Positions 1 to 10,045 of a stretch of DNA of 64,000 bases are shown here, piece by piece (the first letter of the stretch is position 1; each line of letters opens with the position of its first letter). The stretch lies in contig NZ_CP147920.1 in assembly GCF_039645995.1 (NCBI RefSeq), positions 1 to 64,000 on the forward strand. Reading direction: 5' to 3'. This DNA comes from Sulfurimonas sp. HSL3-1 (lineage in GTDB: Bacteria > Campylobacterota > Campylobacteria > Campylobacterales > Sulfurimonadaceae). The translations under genes were made by a program, and so were the position numbers. The notes below the pieces were generated by a model. That model saw only the letters and a list, made by a program, of their open reading frames with translations, searched no databases and had not been told where the DNA came from.

Positions 1-23
1 GCATTAAGCCTCAAATTCTCTGC

Positions 24-29
24 TATAAT
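24..29 (+). promoter_or_regulatory. dnaA promoter -10 element
   Basis: TATAAT lies 48 bases upstream of the dnaA ATG. No convincing -35 is visible, which is usual for Campylobacterota sigma-70 promoters. The first DnaA-box-like 9-mer (26-34) overlaps this -10, so DnaA binding could repress its own gene. That regulatory role is inferred. Confidence 0.55.
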
Positions 30-56
30 TCACATCGTTATTCACATTGTGGAAAT
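26..56. other. DnaA-box cluster upstream of dnaA (possible oriC half)
   Basis: Three 9-mers resemble the DnaA box: TAATTCACA at 26-34 (one mismatch to TTATTCACA), TTATTCACA at 38-46 (exact), and TGTGGAAAT at 48-56 on the opposite strand (two mismatches to TTATCCACA). The first two are spaced by 12 bases. The window starts at base 1, so further boxes upstream cannot be seen. In Helicobacter pylori the origin is bipartite, with box clusters on both sides of dnaA, and this arrangement resembles that. Confidence 0.6.
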
Positions 57-76
57 TATAGCGAACGGGAGCTGCG

Positions 77-1411
77 ATGACGATCGGCGATACGATTCTG
101 GAGATGCTTAAAGAGGAGATCAGCGAGGTCGAATACAACCGCTACGTCAAACAGATGAGCTTTCTGTCCAAAGCGTCGCGCAGCGACCTCGCTGTCTTTG
201 AAGTGCCGAACCCCCTCATCGCGAGCTGGATCAAGAACCGTTACGCCTCCAAGATCGCCCACCTCTTCGAGATCAAAACCGGTACCGGAAGGGAAGTCAA
301 TATCCGAGTCAAAAAGGCCAAAGGGGTGGCGGGCAAAAGCGGCCCGGCCGCGACGGTCGCCCCTTCCGAAGGGCCCAAGCACTCCATGCTCAACCCCGCC
401 TACACCTTTGAAAACTTCGTCGCCGGCAGTTCCAACCAGTTCGCCTACGCCGCGGCCAAAAGCGTCAGCGAACGGCCGGGACAGGTCTACAACCCCCTCT
501 TTATCTACGGCGGGGTGGGTCTGGGAAAAACCCACCTGATGCAGGCCATCGGCAATGTCATGCTCCTGCAGGGCAAAACCGTCGTCTACACCTCCGTCGA
601 ACAGTTCGTCAACGACTTTACCCGCCACCTGCGCAACCAGACAATGGACCGCTTTAAAGAGAAGTACCGCCAGTGCGACCTGCTGCTGATCGACGACGTC
701 CAGTTCCTCAGTAATAAGATCCAGACGCAGGAGGAGTTTTTTCACACCTTCGAAACCCTGCGCAGCGAGGGCAAACAGATCGTCCTTACCTCCGACAAAC
801 CCCCCAAGCGGATCGCCGGGCTTGAAGCGCGGCTGCAGAGCCGCTTCGAATGGGGGCTCGTCGCCGATATCCAGCCGCCGGAGCTGGAGACGAAGATCGC
901 GATCATCAAGAAAAAATGCGAGATCAACCGGGTTATTCTCGGCGACGACGTCGTCAACTATATTGCCACCGTCATCGACAACAACACCCGGGAGATCGAG
1001 GGGATACTCTCCAAGCTGCACGCCTACTCCCAGCTTATGCACCAGGAGATCACCCTCGATTTCGCCAAAAACGCCCTGCGCGAACAGCTCCAGGAGAAGA
1101 GCGACAACATCTCCATCGACGGGATCATGAAGACCATTGCCAAAGAGCTCAACGTCAAACCGAGCGAGATCCGCTCGAAAAGCCGCAGCCGCAACATCGT
1201 CGCCGCCCGCCGCGTCGCCATCTACCTTGCCCGCGAACTCACCCCGATGTCAATGCCGCAGATCGCCCAGTATTTCGGGATGAAAGACCACAGCACCGTC
1301 AGCCATACGATGAAAAAAATCCACCAGCTTCTCGAAGAGGATGAGAACTTCAAGGTCAAGATCAACGAACTGCATAATAAAATCACCGCCATGCCGCCGG
1401 AGACTGTCTAA
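77..1411 (+). CDS. dnaA: Chromosomal replication initiator DnaA
   Basis: DnaA binds DnaA boxes at oriC, melts the origin as an ATP-bound filament and loads DnaB. The 444-residue length is typical. The N-terminal helicase-interaction domain is followed by a short linker (about 85-100). The AAA+ domain has Walker A GGVGLGKT (145-152) and Walker B LLLIDD (202-207). The C-terminal helix-turn-helix domain carries the signature AARRVAIYL and the box-recognition segment DHSTVSHT. The ATG at 77 starts the conserved N-terminus. dnaN follows after about 195 bases that hold more DnaA boxes. This gene order marks the chromosome origin. Confidence 0.98.
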   Translation: MTIGDTILEMLKEEISEVEYNRYVKQMSFLSKASRSDLAVFEVPNPLIASWIKNRYASKIAHLFEIKTGTGREVNIRVKKAKGVAGKSGPAATVAPSEGPKHSMLNPAYTFENFVAGSSNQFAYAAAKSVSERPGQVYNPLFIYGGVGLGKTHLMQAIGNVMLLQGKTVVYTSVEQFVNDFTRHLRNQTMDRFKEKYRQCDLLLIDDVQFLSNKIQTQEEFFHTFETLRSEGKQIVLTSDKPPKRIAGLEARLQSRFEWGLVADIQPPELETKIAIIKKKCEINRVILGDDVVNYIATVIDNNTREIEGILSKLHAYSQLMHQEITLDFAKNALREQLQEKSDNISIDGIMKTIAKELNVKPSEIRSKSRSRNIVAARRVAIYLARELTPMSMPQIAQYFGMKDHSTVSHTMKKIHQLLEEDENFKVKINELHNKITAMPPETV

Positions 1412-1466
1412 AAAAGCACCCTTTATCTATATTTTCTTTGCCAATAAAAAAAGATATAATGTGCCA

Positions 1467-1548
1467 AGTGAACAAATGTGAAGAAGGCATTCGACTTTAT
1501 TCACATGGGAAAAGCCCCAAAAGTAGGGATGTTTTCTGCTTTTTCACA
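1467..1548. other. DnaA-box cluster in the dnaA-dnaN gap (likely oriC)
   Basis: Four 9-mers cluster here: AGTGAACAA at 1467-1475 and TGTGAAGAA at 1477-1485 (both reverse orientation, imperfect), TTATTCACA at 1497-1505 (exact), and TTTTTCACA at 1540-1548 (one mismatch). Together with the AT-rich stretch that follows, this has the features of a replication origin. The assignment rests on box spacing and position; melting has not been tested. Confidence 0.65.
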
Positions 1549-1600
1549 AAAAAACGGCAGACTACTATTATCTACTAAAAATTTAAATATATAACAGGAG
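1549..1600. other. AT-rich candidate DNA unwinding element before dnaN
   Basis: A nearly uninterrupted A/T stretch lies between the last DnaA-box-like site and the dnaN ribosome binding site (AGGAG at about 1596-1600), in otherwise GC-rich DNA. Its place next to the box cluster suggests the strand-opening region of oriC. It probably also contains the dnaN promoter. Confidence 0.5.
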
Positions 1601-1605
1601 CTTCG

Positions 1606-2676
1606 ATGCAGTTCGAGATCGCCAAATCCGTGTTGGAAAATATCCTGATCCACACACAGCCGTTTCTGGAGAAAAAAGATCTCTCTCAGATCACATCCCA
1701 CCTCTACTTCGAAGCGACTGCATCGAACACATTGACCGTCAAAGCCACCGACTATGAAATCGGTCTTGTGATTGAAGCCGGCAATATCAACGTCATCGAA
1801 CCCGGCATGGCAACGGCCAACGGCAAAAAACTCCTCGACATCGTCCGCATCCTCAGCGACGGCAACGTCAACCTCAATACGAAAGACGGCATGCTCGACA
1901 TCACCCAGGGACACTCCGACTTCCAGCTCCCCATGTACAATGCCCAGGAGTTCCCGGCTTTTGCCTCTATTGAGAACAAACCCGGTGTCGAGATCGATTC
2001 GGGTCTGCTGATCAACTCCCTGAAAAAGATCACCCCTGCCGCCGATACGAACAATCCGAAGTTCGAGCTCAACGGTGCACTCATCGATATCAAATCCGAC
2101 CAGATCAACTTTGTCGCTACGGATACCCGCCGTCTCGCCATCATCGCCATTCCGCAGACCAACGGCAGCGAACTCTCCCTGATCATTCCCAAAAAAGCGA
2201 TTATCGAGATCCAGAAACTCTTTACCAGCAATATCGACATCTACTACGATGCCACCCATCTGCTGATCAAATCCGACCAGTACACTTTCTTTACGAAACT
2301 GATCAACGGGAAGTTCCCCGACTATAACCGCATTATCCCTGCATCGACACGCTACAACCTCACCCTGCCCAAAAGCGACATCGTCAATGCCATTAAGCAG
2401 ATCACGACGATCTCGAATGATATGAAACTCACTCTGGAAAGCGGCCGTATCCTCTTTGAAAGCCTTAGTGACGAGAACAACAAGGCTACAACAGAGATCA
2501 ATGTCGATACCGGGATCGATTCCTCTTTTGTTTTTGCCGTCAACAGCCGTTATATACTTGACTTCCTCGGGCAGATCGATCAGACCCATTTCACCCTCGG
2601 ACTCAACGAACCCAATATGCCGTTCATGCTGCAAGAAGAGGAGTTCAAAACGATCGTCATGCCGATTGTCATCTGA
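1606..2676 (+). CDS. dnaN: DNA polymerase III beta subunit (sliding clamp)
   Basis: The clamp forms a head-to-tail dimer around DNA and tethers polymerase III and repair enzymes. The 356-residue product has the three repeated clamp folds and the usual C-terminus, ending in the conserved pattern MPIVI, where other bacteria have MPMR(L/V). The start is supported by ACAGGAG seven bases upstream. It lies directly downstream of dnaA and the putative origin and upstream of gyrB, the classic order. No unusual feature was seen. Confidence 0.97.
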   Translation: MQFEIAKSVLENILIHTQPFLEKKDLSQITSHLYFEATASNTLTVKATDYEIGLVIEAGNINVIEPGMATANGKKLLDIVRILSDGNVNLNTKDGMLDITQGHSDFQLPMYNAQEFPAFASIENKPGVEIDSGLLINSLKKITPAADTNNPKFELNGALIDIKSDQINFVATDTRRLAIIAIPQTNGSELSLIIPKKAIIEIQKLFTSNIDIYYDATHLLIKSDQYTFFTKLINGKFPDYNRIIPASTRYNLTLPKSDIVNAIKQITTISNDMKLTLESGRILFESLSDENNKATTEINVDTGIDSSFVFAVNSRYILDFLGQIDQTHFTLGLNEPNMPFMLQEEEFKTIVMPIVI

Positions 2677-2695
2677 CCTGCGCTTCTCTTTTTTC

Positions 2696-2710
2696 GCAGG
2701 CAGAGCCTGC
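2696..2710 (+). terminator. Possible weak terminator hairpin after dnaN
   Basis: GCAGGC-AGA-GCCTGC forms a perfect 6-bp GC-rich stem with a 3-base loop, 20 bases after the dnaN stop. The downstream tract is C/T-rich rather than a clean T-run, so termination may be weak or the hairpin may only protect mRNA ends. Confidence 0.35.
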
Positions 2711-2777
2711 TCCCCTCTCCTATAAGCCCATAAAATTAATTTATTAGCCCTTTTTAGATAAAATTAAACCCATTTAG

Positions 2778-5105
<2,328 letters not shown>

Positions 5106-5108
5106 CCT

Positions 5109-6518
5109 ATGAGTCTATTCTATCCCGAAGCCAAAGAGCGCGAAAACCGCTTCAAACTTGCCCTGCGAATGGGGCTCCCTGTTTTTGCGTTGGCAGTCAT
5201 CACCACGGCATCGGTAATGCTGCGCTATTTCAATACGATTCCCAACACCTTTATTATCGTTGCCTTCAGCATGCTGGGCATTATGGTCTACTACCTCTTT
5301 TACCTGATCTACCAGGGATTCAACGAGCGGATCACGGATCCGATCAGCCATGCCTTTACCCGGGAGTATTTCAGCACGCTGATGCAAAAAGAGCTGAAAA
5401 GAAAGGATTACACTTTCTTTCTGCTCAGCGTCGTCAACCTCGACGACATCAACCATCAGTATGGGTTTGCAAACGGGGACAAAGTGCTCTACAGTGTCGC
5501 CAACAGGATCGCCGCCTATCTGAACGAGCAGAAGATGTACCGCGTACCGATCGCCCACTTCAAAGGGGGGGACTTTATCATCGCGCTCGAAGGGACGCAG
5601 GAGGAGTACAGCTCAATGATGGAGCTGCTCTGCGTGAAATTCCAGCACTACAGCCTTGAGGAGATCGAAATCGACATTCTCGGCTCAATGACAGATACAA
5701 ACCATTCGCGTTCCATCGAGAAACTGGTCGACTGGCTGTATGAGCTGCAGGGTGAGAATGCGAAAATGCTCAAAACCGACGGGGAGGAGATCGACCCGGA
5801 CACGGTGGAGCACCTGGTACTTGAAGCGGTCAACGCACGCTCCTTTTCCTATGCGTACCAGGCCGTGTTCGAGGAGGGGAAACCTCTGCTTTTCGAACAG
5901 GCCTTCAAGCTGGTCACGGGGGAGGGAAAACTCGTTCACCAGAAGCGCTTTATGCCGGTGATCAACCGTCTGGGACTGCTGCGCCGTTTTGACGAGATTC
6001 AGACCGAAGCGGCGCTGGCCGAAGTTGATAGCCTCGAACCGGGGCAGATGATCGCCGTCGATGTCTCCCCATCCTCGCTGCGAAACCCGCTTTTCCTGGA
6101 GCACATTATGATGCTGCTTTCCAATAACGACAAACTCCGCAACCGGCTGGTGTTCGTCATCAGCGAAAGCAACTTCTATCACCAGACGCCGCAGTTCAAT
6201 ACGAGGCTGCAGGCCTTCCGCCGGGCGGGGATCTATATCGCGCTTGACCGCCTGGGCGGGATACACGCTTCGCTGCGCTATCTGCAGGATCTCGATGTGG
6301 ATTTCGTCCGTTACGAAAGCACGCTCGGGAAAAGCATAACGCAACCGCGGGTCCGTGCGCTGGTCGAGGGGCTGCAGCAGACGGTGAAAACGCTGGGGTA
6401 CCGCAGCTGGATCCGGATGATCGAAGACGAAGCCGCCTATGATGCCGCAAAGGCGGTCGGGGTCGACATGATCCAGGGGAACTACCTCAGCCCCATTGAT
6501 ACCATCAAGGAGAAATAA
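5109..6518 (+). CDS. Membrane protein with degenerate GGDEF and EAL domains
   Basis: The 469-residue protein has two N-terminal membrane helices (about 20-38 and 46-68), a GGDEF-like domain (about 85-200) and an EAL-like domain (about 225-465). Both domains look catalytically dead. The active-loop motif is KGGDF (152-156) instead of GGDEF, the EAL signature is EQA, and the paired aspartates of the phosphodiesterase site read DRLGG in place of DDFGTG. A c-di-GMP receptor or scaffold role is therefore more likely than an enzyme, but that is inference. There is no clear ribosome binding site, so translation is probably coupled to gyrB three bases upstream. Its stop overlaps the queF start. Confidence 0.8.
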   Translation: MSLFYPEAKERENRFKLALRMGLPVFALAVITTASVMLRYFNTIPNTFIIVAFSMLGIMVYYLFYLIYQGFNERITDPISHAFTREYFSTLMQKELKRKDYTFFLLSVVNLDDINHQYGFANGDKVLYSVANRIAAYLNEQKMYRVPIAHFKGGDFIIALEGTQEEYSSMMELLCVKFQHYSLEEIEIDILGSMTDTNHSRSIEKLVDWLYELQGENAKMLKTDGEEIDPDTVEHLVLEAVNARSFSYAYQAVFEEGKPLLFEQAFKLVTGEGKLVHQKRFMPVINRLGLLRRFDEIQTEAALAEVDSLEPGQMIAVDVSPSSLRNPLFLEHIMMLLSNNDKLRNRLVFVISESNFYHQTPQFNTRLQAFRRAGIYIALDRLGGIHASLRYLQDLDVDFVRYESTLGKSITQPRVRALVEGLQQTVKTLGYRSWIRMIEDEAAYDAAKAVGVDMIQGNYLSPIDTIKEK

Positions 6519-6901
6519 TGAAATACGGTGAAGAGATTATCGCAAACTTCGATGTGGAGAAGGATCTCGAGATCTGGCCAAACGAGCACAAACGCGACTA
6601 TGTTATCAAGATGACCCTGCCGGAGTTCAGCTGCCTCTGCCCGCGCAGCGGCTATCCGGATTATGCGACCATCTACCTGGAATATACACCCGATGAATGG
6701 GTCGTCGAACTCAAGGCGATCAAACTCTACATCAACTCTTTCCGCGAGCGTCACATCTCCCATGAAAACAGCGCGAACGAGATCTATGGAGTCCTCGAGC
6801 GCAAGCTCAAGCCCAAATGGATGAAAATCACGGCGGACTTCAACCCCCGCGGGAATGTTCACACGGTCATCGAGATCGACAGCAGCCGAATAACAAAATA
6901 A
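6518..6901 (+). CDS. queF: NADPH-dependent preQ0 reductase QueF
   Basis: QueF reduces the nitrile 7-cyano-7-deazaguanine (preQ0) to the amine preQ1 in queuosine tRNA modification. The 127-residue length is that of the short unimodular (type I) form, which belongs to the tunnelling-fold family. The active-site segment CPRSGYPD holds the thioimide-forming Cys41 and the proton-donor Asp48. ELKAIKLY (64-71) is the substrate-binding ESKS-like motif, and HENSANEI follows. Its ATG overlaps the stop of the preceding degenerate GGDEF/EAL gene by one base, so the two are co-translated. No other queuosine gene lies in the window. Confidence 0.95.
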   Translation: MKYGEEIIANFDVEKDLEIWPNEHKRDYVIKMTLPEFSCLCPRSGYPDYATIYLEYTPDEWVVELKAIKLYINSFRERHISHENSANEIYGVLERKLKPKWMKITADFNPRGNVHTVIEIDSSRITK

Positions 6902-6910
6902 ATCATATAA

Positions 6911-6926
6911 ATAATATTAATATTAT
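6911..6926. repeat. 16-bp perfect A/T palindrome
   Basis: ATAATATTAATATTAT is a perfect inverted repeat 10 bases after the queF stop and 85 bases before the next start. It is embedded in an A/T-rich promoter-like region (TAAAAT at 6955-6960). It could be an operator for the downstream genes. No regulator was identified. Confidence 0.45.
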
Positions 6927-6995
6927 CGTGCCATATTATTTAACGATTCTGTGGTAAAATTCTGCCCTATATTCCATGAGGAGACGGGGGAGAAA

Positions 6996-7337
6996 ATGCA
7001 AGAGTCATTAGCGGACTTTTTTCAGACGCAGATGGAGCGTCAACTGGCCAAACGCAGCGGCGACGGTGCAGAGGCGATCATGATGGACATGCGGGACGAC
7101 GGCATCGATTTTTATGCCGTGCTCAAACAGGATAAGCCGCTCTGCTTCTTCTGCCGTGGCATCCGGTACTTCAAATCCCCCGACGGAACCTTTACGATGC
7201 AGGCGGCAGACGGCACGGGGCTTCCCATTGATGAGAACGAATACCGCAGCCGTCTGGATTATGCGCTTTCGTGCATCGGCGCCAGTTCCGAAACGGGCGT
7301 CGGCGTGCTCGTCAAGAAACATATCAAAACCCTCTGA
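6996..7337 (+). CDS. Hypothetical protein, 113 aa
   Basis: I do not recognise this family. The product is small and mostly soluble, with no signal peptide, and has a cysteine pair in PLCFFCRG and an acidic segment near residue 30. The same frame is open back to a GTG at 6951, but that codon overlaps a probable -10 element. The ATG at 6996 has a good ribosome binding site (GGGGGAG, about 5 bases upstream), so I chose it. The stop codon overlaps the sixA ATG by one base, indicating co-translation with that phosphatase. Confidence 0.65.
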   Translation: MQESLADFFQTQMERQLAKRSGDGAEAIMMDMRDDGIDFYAVLKQDKPLCFFCRGIRYFKSPDGTFTMQAADGTGLPIDENEYRSRLDYALSCIGASSETGVGVLVKKHIKTL

Positions 7338-7822
7338 TGCGTACGTTGACACTGATGCGGCATGCGAAGTCCTCCCGGGACGACCCGGCCCTCGGTGATC
7401 ACGAACGCCCACTCAATTCCCGCGGCAAGAAAGCGGCCAAAACCATGGCGCAGCGCCTTCACGCCGAACACTATACCCCCGATCTTATCCTGGTCTCTTC
7501 CGCCCGGCGTACCCGGCAGACGGCGGCGGCATTGCAAAAAGTTTATGACGGGGCGTTAGCCGTTCAAACGGAACCGTTACTGTACGAGGCTTCGTCCGAA
7601 ACCTACGCCGAGGTGATCCGAAAGGTCGATGACGCCGTCGACGAACTGATGATCATCGGACACAACCCGACCATAGAGTGGATAGCCGAAACCTTGGGCG
7701 GAAAAGCCGTCCACATGCCGACCGCGGCCTATATCCGATTCGAGATCCCCTGCAGCTGGTCGGCGTTTCAATTCGAATATTATGAAACCCTCGCCTACGA
7801 TTATCCCAAATCCGACAGATAA
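7337..7822 (+). CDS. sixA: SixA-type phosphohistidine phosphatase
   Basis: A histidine phosphatase of the phosphoglycerate-mutase fold. SixA enzymes remove phosphate from histidine-phosphotransfer domains or phosphotransferase proteins. The 161-residue length matches the family. The catalytic LMRHAKS (RH at residues 8-9) lies at the N-terminus, SSARRTRQTA carries the second arginine, and IIGHNPTIEW holds the second catalytic histidine. The frame is open from 7271, but the ATG at 7337 places the RHG motif correctly and overlaps the upstream stop. The last 22 bases overlap the convergent nucleotidyltransferase gene. The natural substrate cannot be told from sequence. Confidence 0.88.
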   Translation: MRTLTLMRHAKSSRDDPALGDHERPLNSRGKKAAKTMAQRLHAEHYTPDLILVSSARRTRQTAAALQKVYDGALAVQTEPLLYEASSETYAEVIRKVDDAVDELMIIGHNPTIEWIAETLGGKAVHMPTAAYIRFEIPCSWSAFQFEYYETLAYDYPKSDR

Positions 7823-9087
7823 TCCTTCAGCCACGCCTTCGCACCTTCCTCATCCGAGAACGCGCCCTCAAGCTGGGCGTCGTAGGCCGCATCCAGAATC
7901 GTTTTAAAACGGGGGGAGGGTGATAGCCCGGCGGCGATCAGCGCCTCTCCGTTCAGCAGGGCGCTCCTGGGTGCATTCAGTACGCCCAGTCTCTCCGCCT
8001 TGTGCAGCAGCCATACCACGGCATCGCTCGTCTCTGCGGCGGGGTGGCGTCCACGGTAGCAGGCTTCGGCAACGGCGGCGATCGTGTCGATCCGCACGTC
8101 CCTTGCCAGGCGCATCACCTCCGCGTCCGGCGCCGCTTCGGCGTAGAGCCGTTCGGGTTGGCCGTGGTACTTTACATAATCAAGCACGTTCAAAACAAGC
8201 CGTTTGTCATCGGTGAGTGATGTGAGAAAGGCGTTTGGATCTTGCATACCGATGCAGAGCGGGGCGAACATCATGGCAAGAGGGTCGCTGTTAACGCGGC
8301 GGCGGATGACTGCCATCGTATCGAGCGCCCGCAGCACGATGTCCCAGAGATCGGTCGCTACCAGTGCGGCCAGTTCGGGAAAGAACGGGGTAATGTGAAG
8401 AAGATGCATCGTCCGCAGGCCGACGGAGGGGGTGTCGGACTTGAGGAGGAGCTTTTTGAACTCTTCGAAGATGCGCTCTTTGGGCAGTTCGGCGAGCATC
8501 CCTTGTGCCATCATCGTGTGTGCCAGGCGTATGAGATGCGGGTCCGGGATGAGACGGAAACGGGCGGAGAACTGTACGGCGCGTAGCAGCCGCAGCGGGT
8601 CTTCGACGAAGGTGCTTTCGTTGACGCAGCGCAGGGTCTGCGTCTCCAGGTCCCTCTCTCCGCCGTAGGGATCGAGGAGTTCCTTTTTGACCGGATCGTA
8701 GCCGATGGCGTTCACGGTGAAATCGCGTCGTTTGGCCGCTGTTTTAAAATCAAACGTCTCAAACGTCGTGACGGCAAATCCCGTATGGCCCGGCCCGGTT
8801 TTCGTCTCGACCCGGGGGAGGGAGAGGTCGAGGTCGTAATCGCCCAGGCTCAGTTTGAGAACGCCGAAGGATTTGCCGACGCTGTTGACGCTGCCGAAGG
8901 GGGTTAGCAGTGGGATAAGGGCCTCCAGGGAGCCGGCGCCGAAACACTCGATATCGATATCTTTGCTGGGAACCTCCAGCAGCGCATCGCGCACATAGCC
9001 GCCGACGAACACGGGGCGCACCCCCTGCGCGGCGAGGGCGTCAATGAGCGGGGCGAGGGCATCGGGGAGTGCGGGCATCGGCTTCAT
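7801..9087 (-). CDS. CCA-adding / poly(A) polymerase family nucleotidyltransferase
   Basis: The class II nucleotidyltransferase head contains GGYVRDALL followed by the metal-binding pair in KDIDIECFG. Further along are the [12 protein letters not shown] segment and the [11 protein letters not shown] helix typical of tRNA CCA-adding enzymes. The likely role is adding or repairing the 3' CCA of tRNAs. The frame is open upstream to 9429, but family alignment begins at MKPMPAL, so the ATG at 9087 is used, giving 428 residues. It is divergent from yebC and overlaps the end of sixA by 22 bases. A poly(A) polymerase or a split A-adding enzyme cannot be excluded without alignment. Confidence 0.87.
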   Translation of the reverse strand: MKPMPALPDALAPLIDALAAQGVRPVFVGGYVRDALLEVPSKDIDIECFGAGSLEALIPLLTPFGSVNSVGKSFGVLKLSLGDYDLDLSLPRVETKTGPGHTGFAVTTFETFDFKTAAKRRDFTVNAIGYDPVKKELLDPYGGERDLETQTLRCVNESTFVEDPLRLLRAVQFSARFRLIPDPHLIRLAHTMMAQGMLAELPKERIFEEFKKLLLKSDTPSVGLRTMHLLHITPFFPELAALVATDLWDIVLRALDTMAVIRRRVNSDPLAMMFAPLCIGMQDPNAFLTSLTDDKRLVLNVLDYVKYHGQPERLYAEAAPDAEVMRLARDVRIDTIAAVAEACYRGRHPAAETSDAVVWLLHKAERLGVLNAPRSALLNGEALIAAGLSPSPRFKTILDAAYDAQLEGAFSDEEGAKAWLKDYLSDLG

Positions 9088-9091
9088 ACCG

Positions 9092-9119
9092 TTATTGTAG
9101 CGAAGGCTTTTGCTATAAT
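9092..9119 (+). promoter_or_regulatory. yebC promoter
   Basis: TTATTG (9092-9097) and TATAAT (9114-9119) are separated by 16 bases and lie 40 bases upstream of the yebC ATG. They start four bases past the divergent nucleotidyltransferase gene. Confidence 0.55.
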
Positions 9120-9159
9120 TGCGGAAACAAAAGGGGAGACCCCCTGTAAAGAGGATACG

Positions 9160-9870
9160 ATGGGTAGAGCGTTTGAGTACCGCCGCGCGGCGAAAGAGAA
9201 GCGCTGGGGCAATATGTCCCGGATTTTTCCGAAACTGGCCAAGACGATCACGATGGCGGCCAAAGCGGGGGGACCGGACCCCGATATGAACCCGCAGCTG
9301 CGTCTGGCGATTCAGACCGCCAAAGCGCAGAACATGCCCAAGGACAACATCGAAGCGGCGATTAAACGCGCCAGCGGGAAAGACGCTGCCGACATCGCCG
9401 AGGTCAACTTTGAGGGCAAGGGGCCGCACGGCGCGCTGATCTTCGTCGAGTGCGCGACGGACAACAACAACCGCAGCGTCGCCAACGTGCGCAGCTACTT
9501 CAACAAAAGCGGGGGCGAACTGCTCAAAACCGGTTCGCTCGAGTTCATGTTCGACCGCAAAGCGGTCTTCGAATTTGAAAAAACGGACGCGATGGACCTT
9601 GAAGAGATGGAGCTTGAGCTGATCGATGCCGGCCTTGAAGAGCTGGACGAGAACGAGGGGACCGTCTACGTTAACGGCGACTATACCAGTTTCGGTTCAC
9701 TCCAGGAAGCCCTGGAGGGGATGGGAATCGAAGTGAAAAAAGCCTCCCTGCAGCGCCTTCCGAACAATCCGCAGAGCTTCACCGAAGAGCAGATGGAAGA
9801 GGTCGAGAAACTGATCGATAAACTCGAAGAGGATGACGACGTCCAGGCCGTCTACACAAACATCGAATAA
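9160..9870 (+). CDS. YebC/PmpR family protein (TACO1-like)
   Basis: YebC-family proteins act either as DNA-binding regulators or, as shown more recently for several members, as ribosome-associated translation factors that help at proline-rich stretches. The 236-residue protein begins with the diagnostic [18 protein letters not shown] and has the central segment GPGG-like loop AGGPDPDMN and the acidic C-terminal domain. It has a dedicated TATAAT promoter and ribosome binding site (GAGGATACG). It is monocistronic. Which of the two proposed functions applies cannot be seen from the sequence. Confidence 0.93.
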   Translation: MGRAFEYRRAAKEKRWGNMSRIFPKLAKTITMAAKAGGPDPDMNPQLRLAIQTAKAQNMPKDNIEAAIKRASGKDAADIAEVNFEGKGPHGALIFVECATDNNNRSVANVRSYFNKSGGELLKTGSLEFMFDRKAVFEFEKTDAMDLEEMELELIDAGLEELDENEGTVYVNGDYTSFGSLQEALEGMGIEVKKASLQRLPNNPQSFTEEQMEEVEKLIDKLEEDDDVQAVYTNIE

Positions 9871-10045
9871 CCCCCCGCGGGGGCCCTACTGCCTCCCCGC
9901 TGACCACCTACTGCCTTTTTTGTAATCATTCTGCTACTGTACCGCGATACGATTTTGGTTATCATAGTTTCAAGAATGCCATTTCCGGTCTGCGGTCCGG
10001 AGACGTGTTTTGGCGCAATGTCCGGAAGGACTCGGAAGGATTGCG

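Noticed and set aside
9871..9890. GC-rich inverted repeat after yebC (CCCCCGCGGGGG)
   Set aside because: No T-run follows, so it does not qualify as an intrinsic terminator; it could be chance in a G/C-rich stretch.
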